Below are positions 9,088-17,677 of a stretch of 64,000 nt of DNA, in pieces. The notes under the pieces were generated by a model. It worked only from the letters and a program-made list of their open reading frames with translations, made no database searches and had not been told where the DNA came from. Where the stretch lies: contig NZ_OBMO01000002.1 of the NCBI RefSeq assembly GCF_900217905.1, positions 186,922-250,921 on the forward strand, read 5' to 3'. This DNA comes from Alloalcanivorax xenomutans. GTDB taxonomy: Bacteria > Pseudomonadota > Gammaproteobacteria > Pseudomonadales > Alcanivoracaceae. The position numbers and the translations under genes were made by a program. Each line of letters opens with the position of its first letter. Position 1 is the first letter of the stretch.

Positions 9088-9876
9088 TCAGGCATACCGG
9101 GGCGGACGTTTTTCCAGAAATGCCGCCACCCCTTCTGCGAAATTGTCGTCTTTCACGCACAGGATCTGATTGCGATCCTCCAGCGCCACCACCGCTTCCA
9201 GGCTGGGCAGATCCACCGCCAGCCCCAGGGCGTCCTTGGTCAAACGCAGGCCCAGCGGCGTGGTGGCGAGCATGTCATCGATCAGCGAACGGGCTTCTTC
9301 CTCAAGTGCCGGCAACTCGTCCACACGACTGGCAAGCCCCAACTGGTGAGCGCGCCCGGCGTCCATGAACCGGCCGGTGAGCAGGTATTCGGCGGCCACC
9401 GAGCTGCCCACCATGCGCGGCAGGAAATAGCTGACGCCGACATCGCAGCCGCCCAGGCCGATGCGAATGAAAGCGGCATTGAAACGGGCATCCGGAGTGA
9501 TCAATCGGATGTCACTGGCCAGCGCCAAGGCGAAACCGCCGCCACTGGCGCTGCCCTGCACCAGGGCAATGATCGGCTGTGGACAGCGGCGCATGTTGAC
9601 CATGATGTCGCGCACTTCACGCTGCCCGTTGAGCGCCTCCTGTACCTGACGTTCGGTGGGCGCGCCGTGTCGCTCCTTCAGATCCAGGCCGGCGCAAAAA
9701 GCGCGGCCGGCACCGCGCAATACCACCACGCGAATCTCATCGCGCTGGTACAGCTCGATGAAGTAATGGTTGAGAGAACGAATTAGTTCACGGCTGAGGG
9801 CGTTCAACCGCTCGGGCCGATTGAGCGTCACCCAGGCGACGCCGTCCCGTTCCTCGATGACCAGGGATTCACTCAT
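9088..9876 (-). CDS. Crotonase-family protein lacking both hydratase glutamates
   Basis: A 262-residue crotonase. ATG 9876 follows GGAGG; an upstream extension of the frame is ignored. The CoA-binding AFCAGLDLK and oxyanion GSASGGGFALAL are clear. Both positions of the hydratase catalytic glutamates are non-acidic (A in GGGFALAL, F in NAAFIRIGLGGCDVG), while the aspartate in GGCDVG is retained. The family is usually annotated enoyl-CoA hydratase/isomerase, but the residues argue against simple hydration. Second gene of the racemase operon, 28 bases after the racemase. Confidence 0.85.
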   Translation of the reverse strand: MSESLVIEERDGVAWVTLNRPERLNALSRELIRSLNHYFIELYQRDEIRVVVLRGAGRAFCAGLDLKERHGAPTERQVQEALNGQREVRDIMVNMRRCPQPIIALVQGSASGGGFALALASDIRLITPDARFNAAFIRIGLGGCDVGVSYFLPRMVGSSVAAEYLLTGRFMDAGRAHQLGLASRVDELPALEEEARSLIDDMLATTPLGLRLTKDALGLAVDLPSLEAVVALEDRNQILCVKDDNFAEGVAAFLEKRPPRYA

Positions 9877-9904
9877 AATGCCTCCGCTCAGAGCCCGCAC
9901 GCTC

Positions 9905-11038
9905 TTAAAGAATGCCGCTTTCCCGCAGACCGGCCTGGCGGGTCTCGTCGATGCCCCAGTCCAACAACACCGCTTCACTGTCCTGCCCACGGGCGGAAGG
10001 GGCCCGTGGCGCCGGTGGCGGAGTACGGCTGAAACGCGGCGCCGGCGCCGGCTGCACCACGCCGTCCACGGTGATGAAGGTGTGGCGGGCACGGTTGTGC
10101 GGGTGTTGCGGCGCTTCCTCCCAGTCCAGCACCGGCGCGAAACAGGCATCGCTGCCTTCCAGACGCTCGCACCAGTAATCCCTGGGCTGGCTGGCGAACA
10201 GCCGGGTCAGTTTGGCCTTCAGAGACGGCCATCGCTGGCGATCGTTCTGCGCTTCGAATTCCGGATCATCGATTTCCGCGCGCTTCAGCAACTCGGCATA
10301 GAACTGCGGCTCAATGGCGCCCACCGCCACGAACTTGCCGTCGGCGCACTGATAGGTGTCGTAGTAAGGCGCGGCGCCATCCAGCAGGTTGGCGCTGCGT
10401 TCGTTACGCCAGGCGCCGGCGGCTTTCATGCCGTACATCATCGCCGAGAGCAGCGCGGCGCCATCGGTCATGGCGGCATCCACCACCTGCCCCTGGCCGG
10501 AAGCGCGGGATTCGTGGACAGCGGCGAGAATACCGAAGGCCAGCATCATGGCGCCGCCACCAAAATCACCGACATAGTTGAGCGGCGGCGGCGGCGGGCC
10601 GTCAGCACGACCGATGCCATGCAGCGCACCGGTCAGCGCGATGTAATTCAGATCGTGGCCGGCGGCGCTGGAGAGCGGACCGAACTGGCCCCACCCGGTC
10701 ATGCGGCCGAATACCAGGGAAGGCCGCCGGCGCAGGCAGACTTCCGGTCCCAGCCCCATTTTTTCCATCACCCCGGGGCGGAAACCCTCGATCAGCACAT
10801 CGGCCTGTTCCACCAGATCCAGTACCAGATCGGCGGCACCGGGCTTCTTCAAATCCAGTGCCAGGGAACGCCGCCCCCGGGCCAGCACATCGAACCGGGC
10901 GGAGCCGGGTTCGCCGCGTCCGGGGCGGTCGATACGGATCACCTCCGCGCCCATGTCCGCGAACATCATCGAGCAAAACGGGCCCGGCCCGATGCCCACC
11001 ATCTCGATGATTTTCAAACCTTTCAGGGGTCCCGACAT
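9905..11038 (-). CDS. Alpha-methylacyl-CoA racemase (CaiB/BaiF family)
   Basis: A 377-residue family III CoA-transferase fold protein. The racemase signature [14 protein letters not shown] contains the catalytic histidine (H128), and [13 protein letters not shown] contains the catalytic aspartate (D158). These racemases invert C2 of 2-methylacyl-CoA so that methyl-branched acids from pristane-, phytane- or sterol-type substrates become the S isomer accepted by acyl-CoA oxidases and dehydrogenases. ATG 11038 follows GAGGA. It is the first gene of an operon racemase-crotonase-SDR-crotonase, with a palindromic operator 68 bases upstream. This gene is the best clue that the island handles branched acids. 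Confidence 0.92.
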   Translation of the reverse strand: MSGPLKGLKIIEMVGIGPGPFCSMMFADMGAEVIRIDRPGRGEPGSARFDVLARGRRSLALDLKKPGAADLVLDLVEQADVLIEGFRPGVMEKMGLGPEVCLRRRPSLVFGRMTGWGQFGPLSSAAGHDLNYIALTGALHGIGRADGPPPPPLNYVGDFGGGAMMLAFGILAAVHESRASGQGQVVDAAMTDGAALLSAMMYGMKAAGAWRNERSANLLDGAAPYYDTYQCADGKFVAVGAIEPQFYAELLKRAEIDDPEFEAQNDRQRWPSLKAKLTRLFASQPRDYWCERLEGSDACFAPVLDWEEAPQHPHNRARHTFITVDGVVQPAPAPRFSRTPPPAPRAPSARGQDSEAVLLDWGIDETRQAGLRESGIL

Positions 11039-11105
11039 GCTGTCCTCCTCACCAACCACCATTATCAAAGGACATTCATGGTGCGACTGGTTGAACCGGT
11101 GCGCA

Positions 11106-11121
11106 TCGTCGAAAAGGACGA
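11106..11121. promoter_or_regulatory. Palindromic operator, site 3 (racemase operon)
   Basis: TCGTC-GAAAAG-GACGA with perfect half-sites, 68 bases upstream of the racemase start and just beyond an REP-like element. Confidence 0.7.
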
Positions 11122-11144
11122 CTGATTGGCACGCCGGCACGCCT

Positions 11145-11214
11145 TATTCGCGAGCAAGCTCGCTTCCCACAGGAGCTACGAAGCCGCTGTGGGAAGCGAG
11201 CTTGCTCGCGAATA
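11145..11214. repeat. REP-like element, perfect 27-bp inverted repeat (copy 2)
   Basis: Left arm 11145-11171 and right arm 11188-11214 are exact 27-base reverse complements around a 16-base loop. The arms share the TATTCGC...GCAAGC...TTCCCACA plan of the copy at 5883-5957, but the inner palindrome differs by compensating changes (CTGGCAAGCCAG versus GAGCAAGCTC), so the fold is conserved while the bases vary. The loop contains GCTACGAAGCCGC, also seen near 59764. Confidence 0.8.
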
Positions 11215-11246
11215 GGCGTGTTGCATGTACGTGGAATATCCGGGCT

Positions 11247-12122
11247 TCAACCCTGCACGAGCGACCCCGCCATCGCTTCCCGCATGGCCTCATCAATCTG
11301 AGTGGGCCGCCGCTGTTCGCGGTTCATCAACACCATCACGCTTTCGCAGGCACCGACCAGAACATCGTTGACACGGGCACCGCTGTGTACCCGGAAGGAA
11401 CTGTTGCCGAAACCGGCAATCCCGGTGGCCAGTGAAGCGCTGTGCAGGGGCGCCGGCCAGTCCAGATAGTGGATATCAATGCGGGCCACCAGCAAACCCA
11501 GACCCGGCAGGCGCATGGCATCCAGGGAACTGACCCGGGACTGTTCCAGATAACGGGCGATGGTCAGTTCCCCCAGACGGCGGTCGGTGTCCTGATCGAT
11601 AAAGCGCGGCTCCAGAGGCGTCCGGCACGGGTAGCCCTGATCCGCCTCCGGGCCGGCTTCAAAATCCGGCCAGGGCGCCAGCTCCGGCACCTCTCCGAGC
11701 CGGGCGCTCAAGGTATCGAATAAGGACGCCGGCAGAGGCTGCCATTGACCATCACGCCAGGCGCCCATCAGACAGTCCTGCACGCTGGTGCATTCCCCGT
11801 TCTGGAACAAGGCGATGACGAAACGGCAGCTGTCCTTGTCCACCGCCACCAGTTTCACCGCGCACTGCACGTCGGTGAGGTAGTGGGTTTCTTCAAGAAA
11901 CTGGGTGACGGTACGGCGCGGGCGCAACAGCACCTGATCGGAACACCAGATGCCATCGGCTCCGGATACGTTCATCAGATAACGCAGGCGGCCCTCGGTG
12001 TGGAAACTCTGCACCGCCACATTATTGACGTGCCGCTCCACATCCAGATGGAAAAACAGCGGCGTGATGGTGAACTGAAAATCGTAGGCTTCGGGGTCCC
12101 GTTGCCAGGGTTGTGTTTTCAC
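11247..12122 (-). CDS. Acyl-CoA thioesterase-like double-hotdog protein
   Basis: A 291-residue protein with two hotdog-like halves. The N-terminal half has FHLDVERHVNNVAVQSFHTEGRL, and the second half, RLGELTIARYLEQSRVSSLDAM, repeats the pattern. Such proteins hydrolyse acyl-CoA to free acid and CoA, releasing blocked intermediates or recovering CoA. The start is the GTG at 12122, nine bases after GGAG. It is the last gene of the kinase-DUF6285-dehydrogenase-crotonase operon, 73 bases after the crotonase. Substrate not predictable. Confidence 0.75.
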   Translation of the reverse strand: MKTQPWQRDPEAYDFQFTITPLFFHLDVERHVNNVAVQSFHTEGRLRYLMNVSGADGIWCSDQVLLRPRRTVTQFLEETHYLTDVQCAVKLVAVDKDSCRFVIALFQNGECTSVQDCLMGAWRDGQWQPLPASLFDTLSARLGEVPELAPWPDFEAGPEADQGYPCRTPLEPRFIDQDTDRRLGELTIARYLEQSRVSSLDAMRLPGLGLLVARIDIHYLDWPAPLHSASLATGIAGFGNSSFRVHSGARVNDVLVGACESVMVLMNREQRRPTQIDEAMREAMAGSLVQG

Positions 12123-12195
12123 GTGGTGTGACTCCAACCGGAGAAAGGGATAGAGGAACGATGCCGATCGCGCCGGCATCGTCACCGGCGGTGGA

Positions 12196-12987
12196 TCAAT
12201 CGAAGTTCGGCCTGCGCTTTTCCAGAAAGGCCTGGACGCCTTCCTGGAAGGCATCGCTATCGATCAATCGCTGTTGTCCCTGGGTTTCCAGCTCCATTTG
12301 CTGATCCAGGGTGTTGTGCTGGGCGGCGTCCAGGGCGCGGCGGGCTTCCAGAGCAGCGCCCCGCGGCAAGGCCGCCAGGCGCGTGGCCAGCTCGCGGCTG
12401 GTCTTCTCCAGCGCCTCGTCATCGCAGCAGCCCCAGATCATACCCCAGCGCTCCGCCTGCTCCGAGGGGATGCGCTCTCCCAGCAGGGTGGCCCCCATGG
12501 CACGGGCGGAACCGGCCAGACGCGGCAGGTGCCAGGTAGCGCCCAGGTCCGGCAGGATGCCCAGGGTGGGAATGAACGGAAACAGGAAATAAGCGGAGCG
12601 GGCCGCGACCACCACGTCTCCGGCCAGCGCCAGGCTGGCCCCCGCCCCCGCCGCGGCGCCATTCACCGCGGACACCACCGGTACCCGGCAGCGGCGCAGT
12701 GCCTGAATCAGGGGCACCGAGGTTTCCCGCATCATTCGTGCCACTCGCGTGCCCACCGACTCATCGCTGGCCGGCGCCATGGTGCCCAAATCGGCGCCGG
12801 AGCAGAAGGCACGGCCACTGCCGGTGACAATCAGGGCACGCACACTGTCGTCCTGCTCAATGGCCGCCAGAGCGTGGAGCATTTCCTTTTGCAGTTCCGT
12901 CGCCAGCGCGTTCATGGTTTTCGGGCGGTGCAGGCTCAGCACCGCGATGGCGCCGTCCCGTTGCAGTTGGATCGAGTTGTATTCCAT
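12196..12987 (-). CDS. PaaG-like crotonase (enoyl-CoA isomerase)
   Basis: A 263-residue crotonase. NGAAAGAGASLALAGD followed by IPTLGILPDLGATWHLPRLAG is the PaaG-type arrangement, in which the aspartate of PDLGAT is the catalytic residue for double-bond migration; the two hydratase glutamates are absent. Two in-frame ATGs exist; the one at 12987 has AAGGA at correct spacing. It follows the acyl-CoA dehydrogenase with almost no gap, indicating translational coupling. Confidence 0.85.
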   Translation of the reverse strand: MEYNSIQLQRDGAIAVLSLHRPKTMNALATELQKEMLHALAAIEQDDSVRALIVTGSGRAFCSGADLGTMAPASDESVGTRVARMMRETSVPLIQALRRCRVPVVSAVNGAAAGAGASLALAGDVVVAARSAYFLFPFIPTLGILPDLGATWHLPRLAGSARAMGATLLGERIPSEQAERWGMIWGCCDDEALEKTSRELATRLAALPRGAALEARRALDAAQHNTLDQQMELETQGQQRLIDSDAFQEGVQAFLEKRRPNFD

Positions 12988-12992
12988 AGCCA

Positions 12993-14285
12993 TTATCCTT
13001 GTTCGTCCCGCCAGCGATTCGGCCCCAGATAGCCGAACAGATAAGCGGCGACCTTACGCATCTGGATTTCCTCCGCCCCTTCGGTGATCCGATAGCGGCG
13101 GTGGTGCCGGTAAATATGTTCGAATGGCTTGTGCCGGGAATAGCCCATGCCACCGTGGATCTGCATGGCACGATCCGCCGCCTCACAGCACAGGCGATTG
13201 GCCCAGAAATTACACATCGACACTTTATCGGAAAGTTGCTTCTCCACTTCCACCTTTGGCAACTGATCCATCCGCCAGGCGGTATGGCGAATCAGCAACC
13301 GCAGCATTTCCGCCTGGGTATGCAGTTCCACCATCGGGAATTGAATGCCCTGATTCTTCGCCAGCGCTTCCCCAAACGGTTTGCGGTCGCGAGCATACCG
13401 CACACTTTCCTGAATGCAGAACACCGCCGCGCCGAGACTGGAAGCGGCCTGCCGGATGCGGTTTTCGTGAACGAAATGCTGGGCCAGCGCCAGGCCGTTG
13501 CCCTCTTCGCCGAACAGTGTGTCCGCCGGCACCCAGACATCGGTAAAGCTGATGCGCGGATGGTCGGTGGGCATGTTGAAGGTCCACAGGTACTCCTCCA
13601 CCTTCAACCCTGGCGTGTCCGAGGGCACCAGCAGGGCGGTGATGCCTTTGGCGTCGCCGTCCTTGCCGCTGGTGCGGGCGAATGTCAGGCAGTGGGTGGA
13701 CGTGTGCATGCCGGTGATCCACATTTTCTCGCCGTTGATCAGCCAACCGTCGACGCCGTCCCGCTGTTGCTTCACCGCGCGGGTTTCCATATGGGTGGCG
13801 TCGGAACCGTGATTGGGCTCGGTGAGACCAAAGGAGAGTTTCAGCTCACCGTTGAGCATGCCGTGGATAAAAGTGTCGCTCTGCTCGGCGGTGCCGAAAT
13901 CCCGGAACATCAAGACAAAGGGGTTATTGGCGACGATGGAGTGCTCGTTCTGCAGATCGTTGTGCAGCCCGAGACCTTTTGCCGCCAGATGCTCTCGAAT
14001 AACCGTCATCGCCAGATGGGAACCATCCTGGCCGCCGTATTGTTTCGGCAAAGGGAAACGCCAATGGCCGGCCTTGTCGGCGCGGCGACGGGCTTCCATC
14101 AGCAACGCTTCCCACTCTTCCCTGGGCAGACCGCCATTGTCAAAGTCGGTGCGCGCCCATTCCCGGCGGTGGTCAAAGAACCGAATGTTATCGTCCTGAT
14201 TCTCCAGCGGTTTGATTTCCGCTTCGATGAACGCGTCCAGCTGTTCCAGATAGGCGGTCAATTCCGCCGGCAGATTGAAATCCAT
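12993..14285 (-). CDS. Acyl-CoA dehydrogenase, ACAD11/LvaC-like
   Basis: A 430-residue flavoprotein. FGLTEPNHGSDATHMETRA is the FAD/substrate block, GEKMWITGMHTSTHC follows, and ITEGAEEIQMRKVAAYLF near the C-terminus holds the conserved glutamate region. ATG 14285 follows GGAGG. Its closest relatives in plan are the dehydrogenases that accompany an APH-type kinase. In the levulinate pathway of Pseudomonas putida (LvaC) and in human ACAD10/11, this enzyme converts a 4-phospho-acyl-CoA toward 3-hydroxyacyl-CoA. The upstream DUF6285 and kinase genes are in the same order as lvaA-lvaB-lvaC, which supports that role here. Confidence 0.88.
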   Translation of the reverse strand: MDFNLPAELTAYLEQLDAFIEAEIKPLENQDDNIRFFDHRREWARTDFDNGGLPREEWEALLMEARRRADKAGHWRFPLPKQYGGQDGSHLAMTVIREHLAAKGLGLHNDLQNEHSIVANNPFVLMFRDFGTAEQSDTFIHGMLNGELKLSFGLTEPNHGSDATHMETRAVKQQRDGVDGWLINGEKMWITGMHTSTHCLTFARTSGKDGDAKGITALLVPSDTPGLKVEEYLWTFNMPTDHPRISFTDVWVPADTLFGEEGNGLALAQHFVHENRIRQAASSLGAAVFCIQESVRYARDRKPFGEALAKNQGIQFPMVELHTQAEMLRLLIRHTAWRMDQLPKVEVEKQLSDKVSMCNFWANRLCCEAADRAMQIHGGMGYSRHKPFEHIYRHHRRYRITEGAEEIQMRKVAAYLFGYLGPNRWRDEQG

Positions 14286-14362
14286 CACACCCTCCTTCGT
14301 GGGTTTTGTGGGGTGGGCTCCGTGGAGTGAATCCTGTACCGGCCCGCCACCATCGGCGCGCC

Positions 14363-14734
14363 TCAACGGTCCCGCGCGTTGAGGTAGCCGGAATAACGGG
14401 GCTGATCCACCGCCACCTTGTGCAGGGTGACGAACCAGAGAAAATCGGCCAGCCCCGGGGTATCCAGAGTGAATTCACCGTTGGCGATGCCCTGACAAAG
14501 ACGTTCGGTCAACAGCCGGGTATCGCCGTCCTCACCAAGCAGATCACGCAGCCGTTGCTGCTCCTCCGCGGCGATATTCTCCGGCTGTGTCAGTTGCCGC
14601 TGGACCATATCCACCACATTGGCGGCCACCCGCACCCGGAACGCCAGCCCGTTACTGACCGCCGGCATCACTTCACGGCGCAGGAACTCCGCCACCACGG
14701 CCAGCAGGTCGGGGTCCTTGGGCAAATCTTGCAT
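14363..14734 (-). CDS. DUF6285 (LvaB-like) small protein
   Basis: A 123-residue soluble, helical protein with no catalytic motif. The opening MQDLPKDPDLLAVVAEFLRREVMP and the position between an APH-type phosphotransferase and an acyl-CoA dehydrogenase match DUF6285 proteins. In the P. putida levulinate operon the small LvaB protein is needed for the hydroxyacyl-CoA kinase LvaA to work, so a kinase-partner role is likely. It starts 22 bases after the kinase stop. Confidence 0.8.
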   Translation of the reverse strand: MQDLPKDPDLLAVVAEFLRREVMPAVSNGLAFRVRVAANVVDMVQRQLTQPENIAAEEQQRLRDLLGEDGDTRLLTERLCQGIANGEFTLDTPGLADFLWFVTLHKVAVDQPRYSGYLNARDR

Positions 14735-14756
14735 CGATCGCTCCTCGAACAGGCGC

Positions 14757-15773
14757 TCAGCGCGCCAACAGGGTCAACAGATCTATTTCGGTTTCCGAAG
14801 CACGGCGGCCAATGGCCCCCCGCTCCACGGTGCGGTCGGTACCACTGATGAAGGCCTGGGCCATCTTCTGACAGATCACACCCCACTTGAGAACACCAAA
14901 CACTTCCCAGAACGCCACCCGGCTCGGATCCACCCGGCGACCACTGGCTTCCTGGTAGCCCTGGAACAGCTCCTCGCGGGTGCCGAAGCCCCCCACCGGC
15001 AGAGCACTGTTCCCGAAGCGCCAGGAGTTGACGCATATCCAGCCCAGATCCGCCATCGGATCACCGAGATAGGAAAGCTCCCAATCCAGCACGACACGCA
15101 GGCCGTTGCGATCCACCATCAGATTGCCGTTGCGGAAATCACCGTGAACCAGGCAGGGTTCCGCCGGCTCGGCGGGCAGGTTGTCACGCAGCCACCGGAA
15201 CGCCAGCTCGAATACCGGACGCGGTTCGCCGCAGGCTTGGTAGCGCTGGTAGTAGGTGTCGATCAATTGTTCGGCGGTGCGCTGACGCAGGAACGAAACT
15301 TTGTCCAACGGCACCTGATGAATACCCGCCATCACTTGTCCGCATTGCCGCGCCAGCACCGAGCGGGCATTGCTATAGGCTTCGTCGCGCAGGATCCGTT
15401 GCGGCAGGGTTTCCCCATCGACCCGGCGCATGATGTAGCCCACGCCAAGGTCATCCTCCTCCTTCAACTCGTAACGCACGATGGGAACCGGCACATCGTG
15501 ACGCAGCACTTCCCGCAACAGGCGTGCTTCCTGGTCCATGGTCAGCGTGGTGGAATCGGACCCGTTCATGGGGCTGGCGATTCTCAGAATCAGCGGCTCC
15601 ACATCATCGTCGCCGACCAGATTGAACGACCACATCTGCTGGCTGGCGCCACCGGTCAGACGGGTCAGTTTGTCAATCGCGGCACCGGGTAACAGACGCG
15701 AGGACAACGCCTGCAACGCCTTACCCACGTTTTCCTGGTTTAACTCCATGAGATCCCCATGCTGGCTGCTCAT
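14757..15773 (-). CDS. APH-family hydroxyacyl-CoA kinase (LvaA/ACAD10-like)
   Basis: A 338-residue aminoglycoside-phosphotransferase-fold protein. The catalytic loop LVHGDFRNGNLMV and the metal-binding VLDWELSYLGDPMADLGW are intact. Homologues fused to or next to acyl-CoA dehydrogenases phosphorylate 4-hydroxyacyl-CoA rather than drugs. Starts at 15773 and 15749 are both possible; neither has a strong ribosome site and the shorter (MELNQENVG) begins nearer the conserved region. First gene of a five-gene operon with a palindromic operator 93 bases upstream of the longer start. An antibiotic-resistance function is unlikely in this context. Confidence 0.85.
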   Translation of the reverse strand: MSSQHGDLMELNQENVGKALQALSSRLLPGAAIDKLTRLTGGASQQMWSFNLVGDDDVEPLILRIASPMNGSDSTTLTMDQEARLLREVLRHDVPVPIVRYELKEEDDLGVGYIMRRVDGETLPQRILRDEAYSNARSVLARQCGQVMAGIHQVPLDKVSFLRQRTAEQLIDTYYQRYQACGEPRPVFELAFRWLRDNLPAEPAEPCLVHGDFRNGNLMVDRNGLRVVLDWELSYLGDPMADLGWICVNSWRFGNSALPVGGFGTREELFQGYQEASGRRVDPSRVAFWEVFGVLKWGVICQKMAQAFISGTDRTVERGAIGRRASETEIDLLTLLAR

Positions 15774-15865
15774 TGGGTCCGCGACCCCGGTTCAGCCGCC
15801 ACCGGGACTCAGGCTCCGGCGGCGGAAAGCTTAAAAATTCTAGGAACCCGCCAGCCGGATTAACG

Positions 15866-15881
15866 TCGTCGAATCAGACGA
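15866..15881. promoter_or_regulatory. Palindromic operator, site 4 (kinase operon)
   Basis: TCGTC-GAATCA-GACGA with perfect half-sites, 93 bases upstream of the kinase gene and close to the 3' end of the next crotonase. Confidence 0.7.
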
Positions 15882-15894
15882 TTTGCTGAGTCGC

Positions 15895-16662
15895 TTATTT
15901 CTTCGACTTCGTTTTAAAGGCCTCCACCGCCGCTTTCGATTCCGGGCTGGCGATGCAACGGTGTTGCGCCACCGCTTCCTGCTGGTAGGTTTCCGCGTAG
16001 CTGCTGGTGGCCGCCGCGCGCAGCAATCGCTTGGCTTCCGCGGTGGCCAGCGGGGAGCGTTGCGCCAGTTGGCCGCCCCATTCCAATGCCCGCTCTTCCA
16101 GTTGATCCACCGGCAGAACCTGGTTGGCTATACCCAGTGCCAGGCAACGCTGTGAGTCCAGACTGCCGCCCTCGACAATCAGTTGGAAAGCACGCTGATA
16201 GCCCAGATGCTGATAGAGGAACCAGGTGGCACCGCCATCAGGGACCAGCCCGATGTGGCTGAACGCCATGTAAATCCGGGCTTCCTCCGCCATCAACACC
16301 AGATCGCAGGCCATCAGCACCGCCGCGCCGACGCCGGCGGCGACACCGGGCGCCATGCCGATGACCGGCAGCGGCATGGTGGAGATTTTCTCCAGTAACG
16401 GCCGATAGCCATCCAGCAGGGTCTCAATGACACTCGGCTTGTTCTCCGGCGACTCCATCAAATCAGCGCCGGCGGAAAAGGCACGGCCGGTGGAACCGAG
16501 CACCACCACTTTGACGCGGTCATCCTGCTCCGCCTCGTTGAGGGCGGCCAACAGGGCTTCGCGCAGAGGGATATTGAAGGCGTTGAGGGCGTCCGGGCGG
16601 TTCATCTTGACGATCGCCACGGCCCCGTTCACCCGATAATCGACAAGCGCTTCGCTGGTCAT
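15895..16662 (-). CDS. PaaG-like crotonase
   Basis: A 255-residue crotonase-fold enzyme. GVAAGVGAAVLMACD and SHIGLVPDGGATWFLYQHLG show the PaaG-type aspartate and no hydratase glutamates, so isomerisation of an enoyl-CoA is the likely chemistry. ATG 16662 follows AAGGAG; the much longer frame upstream overlaps the divergent promoter and is not used. It is transcribed leftward from a 163-base divergent region that holds two tandem operator palindromes. Confidence 0.87.
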   Translation of the reverse strand: MTSEALVDYRVNGAVAIVKMNRPDALNAFNIPLREALLAALNEAEQDDRVKVVVLGSTGRAFSAGADLMESPENKPSVIETLLDGYRPLLEKISTMPLPVIGMAPGVAAGVGAAVLMACDLVLMAEEARIYMAFSHIGLVPDGGATWFLYQHLGYQRAFQLIVEGGSLDSQRCLALGIANQVLPVDQLEERALEWGGQLAQRSPLATAEAKRLLRAAATSSYAETYQQEAVAQHRCIASPESKAAVEAFKTKSKK

Positions 16663-16725
16663 GGTGACTCCTTGCAGGCCAATGAGGTGGCTCCGCATGA
16701 TCGTTGGGAACCCCCTCCGTGGGCG

Positions 16726-16741
16726 TCGTCCGAAAAGACGA
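16726..16741. promoter_or_regulatory. Palindromic operator, site 5a (divergent crotonase/SDR)
   Basis: TCGTC-CGAAAA-GACGA with perfect half-sites. Together with site 5b it forms a tandem pair with centres 17 bases apart, between two divergent genes. Confidence 0.72.
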
Positions 16742-16742
16742 T

Positions 16743-16758
16743 TCGTCCTAACCGACGA
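16743..16758. promoter_or_regulatory. Palindromic operator, site 5b (divergent crotonase/SDR)
   Basis: TCGTC-CTAACC-GACGA with perfect half-sites, separated by one base from site 5a and 67 bases from the SDR start at 16826. Confidence 0.72.
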
Positions 16759-16825
16759 TTGCCGCTTTTCACCCGGGTCGTGAATCTGTATCTCCCATGC
16801 ACAGCAGAGCAGAGAAGGCCCAGCC

Positions 16826-17629
16826 ATGAGCGAACAGCCCGTACGTACCGTCCAAGCCCTTTTCGATCTCACCGGCAAAACCGCCCTGGTCACCGGCGGT
16901 TCGCGCGGCCTCGGCCTGCAGATGGCGGAGGCGCTGGGCGAAGCCGGGGCCCGCGTGGCGATCAGTGCGCGCAAGGTCAAGGAACTGGAGGAAGCCGCCG
17001 AGCATCTGCGCCAACGCGGCATCGAAGTGCTGCTGTTGCCGGCTGATCTTTCCCAAGAGGCGCATGTGCTGAACCTGGCGGAACAGGCGGTCAAGGAACT
17101 CGGCCAGGTGGACATCCTGGTCAACAATGCCGGCGCCACCTGGGGCGCTCCGGCGGAGGACTACCCCATGGACGGCTGGGACAAGGTGATGACCCTCAAT
17201 GTGCGCAACCTGTTCCTGCTGACCCGGGAAATCGGCCGCTTGAGCATGATCCCGCGCCGTTACGGCCGCATCGTCAATATCGCCTCCAACGCCGCCCTCG
17301 GCGGCAATCGCGATTTGATGCAGGCGGTGGGCTACAGCACCAGCAAAGGCGCGGTGGTCACCTTCACCCGGGCGCTGGCGGCGGAATGGGGTGCTTACAA
17401 TATTACCGTCAATGCCATCGGCCCGGGGGTGTTCCCGAGCAAAATGTCCCGCTACCTTAGTGAGCGGCACGGCGACGAAGGCTTGGCACGGCGGGTTCCC
17501 CTCAACCGGATTGGTGACGAGGAAGGACTCAAAGGCGTGGCGCTTTTGTTTGCTTCGGACGCCGGCAAGCACACTACCGGCCAGTTTTTGCTGGTGGACG
17601 GCGGCGCTTCCGCGATGATCGCGGGCTGA
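16826..17629 (+). CDS. SDR oxidoreductase (RhlG / gluconate-5-dehydrogenase-like)
   Basis: A 267-residue classical SDR. TGGSRGLG is at about residues 23-30, NNAG near 95, the catalytic serine in NIASNA, and Y-x-x-x-K in VGYSTSKGAV. It has a standard C-terminal LLVDGGASAM ending. GAAGG precedes the ATG. Relatives oxidise or reduce 3-hydroxy/3-keto acyl groups or secondary alcohols. It leads a rightward operon SDR-crotonase-nitroreductase driven from the divergent operator region. The exact substrate is open; a hydroxyacyl-CoA is favoured by context. Confidence 0.85.
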   Translation: MSEQPVRTVQALFDLTGKTALVTGGSRGLGLQMAEALGEAGARVAISARKVKELEEAAEHLRQRGIEVLLLPADLSQEAHVLNLAEQAVKELGQVDILVNNAGATWGAPAEDYPMDGWDKVMTLNVRNLFLLTREIGRLSMIPRRYGRIVNIASNAALGGNRDLMQAVGYSTSKGAVVTFTRALAAEWGAYNITVNAIGPGVFPSKMSRYLSERHGDEGLARRVPLNRIGDEEGLKGVALLFASDAGKHTTGQFLLVDGGASAMIAG

Positions 17630-17677
17630 TCGTCTTTTCTTTATCTCTTACTTTTTATTGAGTACTTGGGAGTCACC

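Noticed and set aside
14757-15773. Aminoglycoside resistance gene
   Set aside because: The APH fold is present, but the DUF6285 and acyl-CoA dehydrogenase partners define the hydroxyacyl-CoA kinase group.
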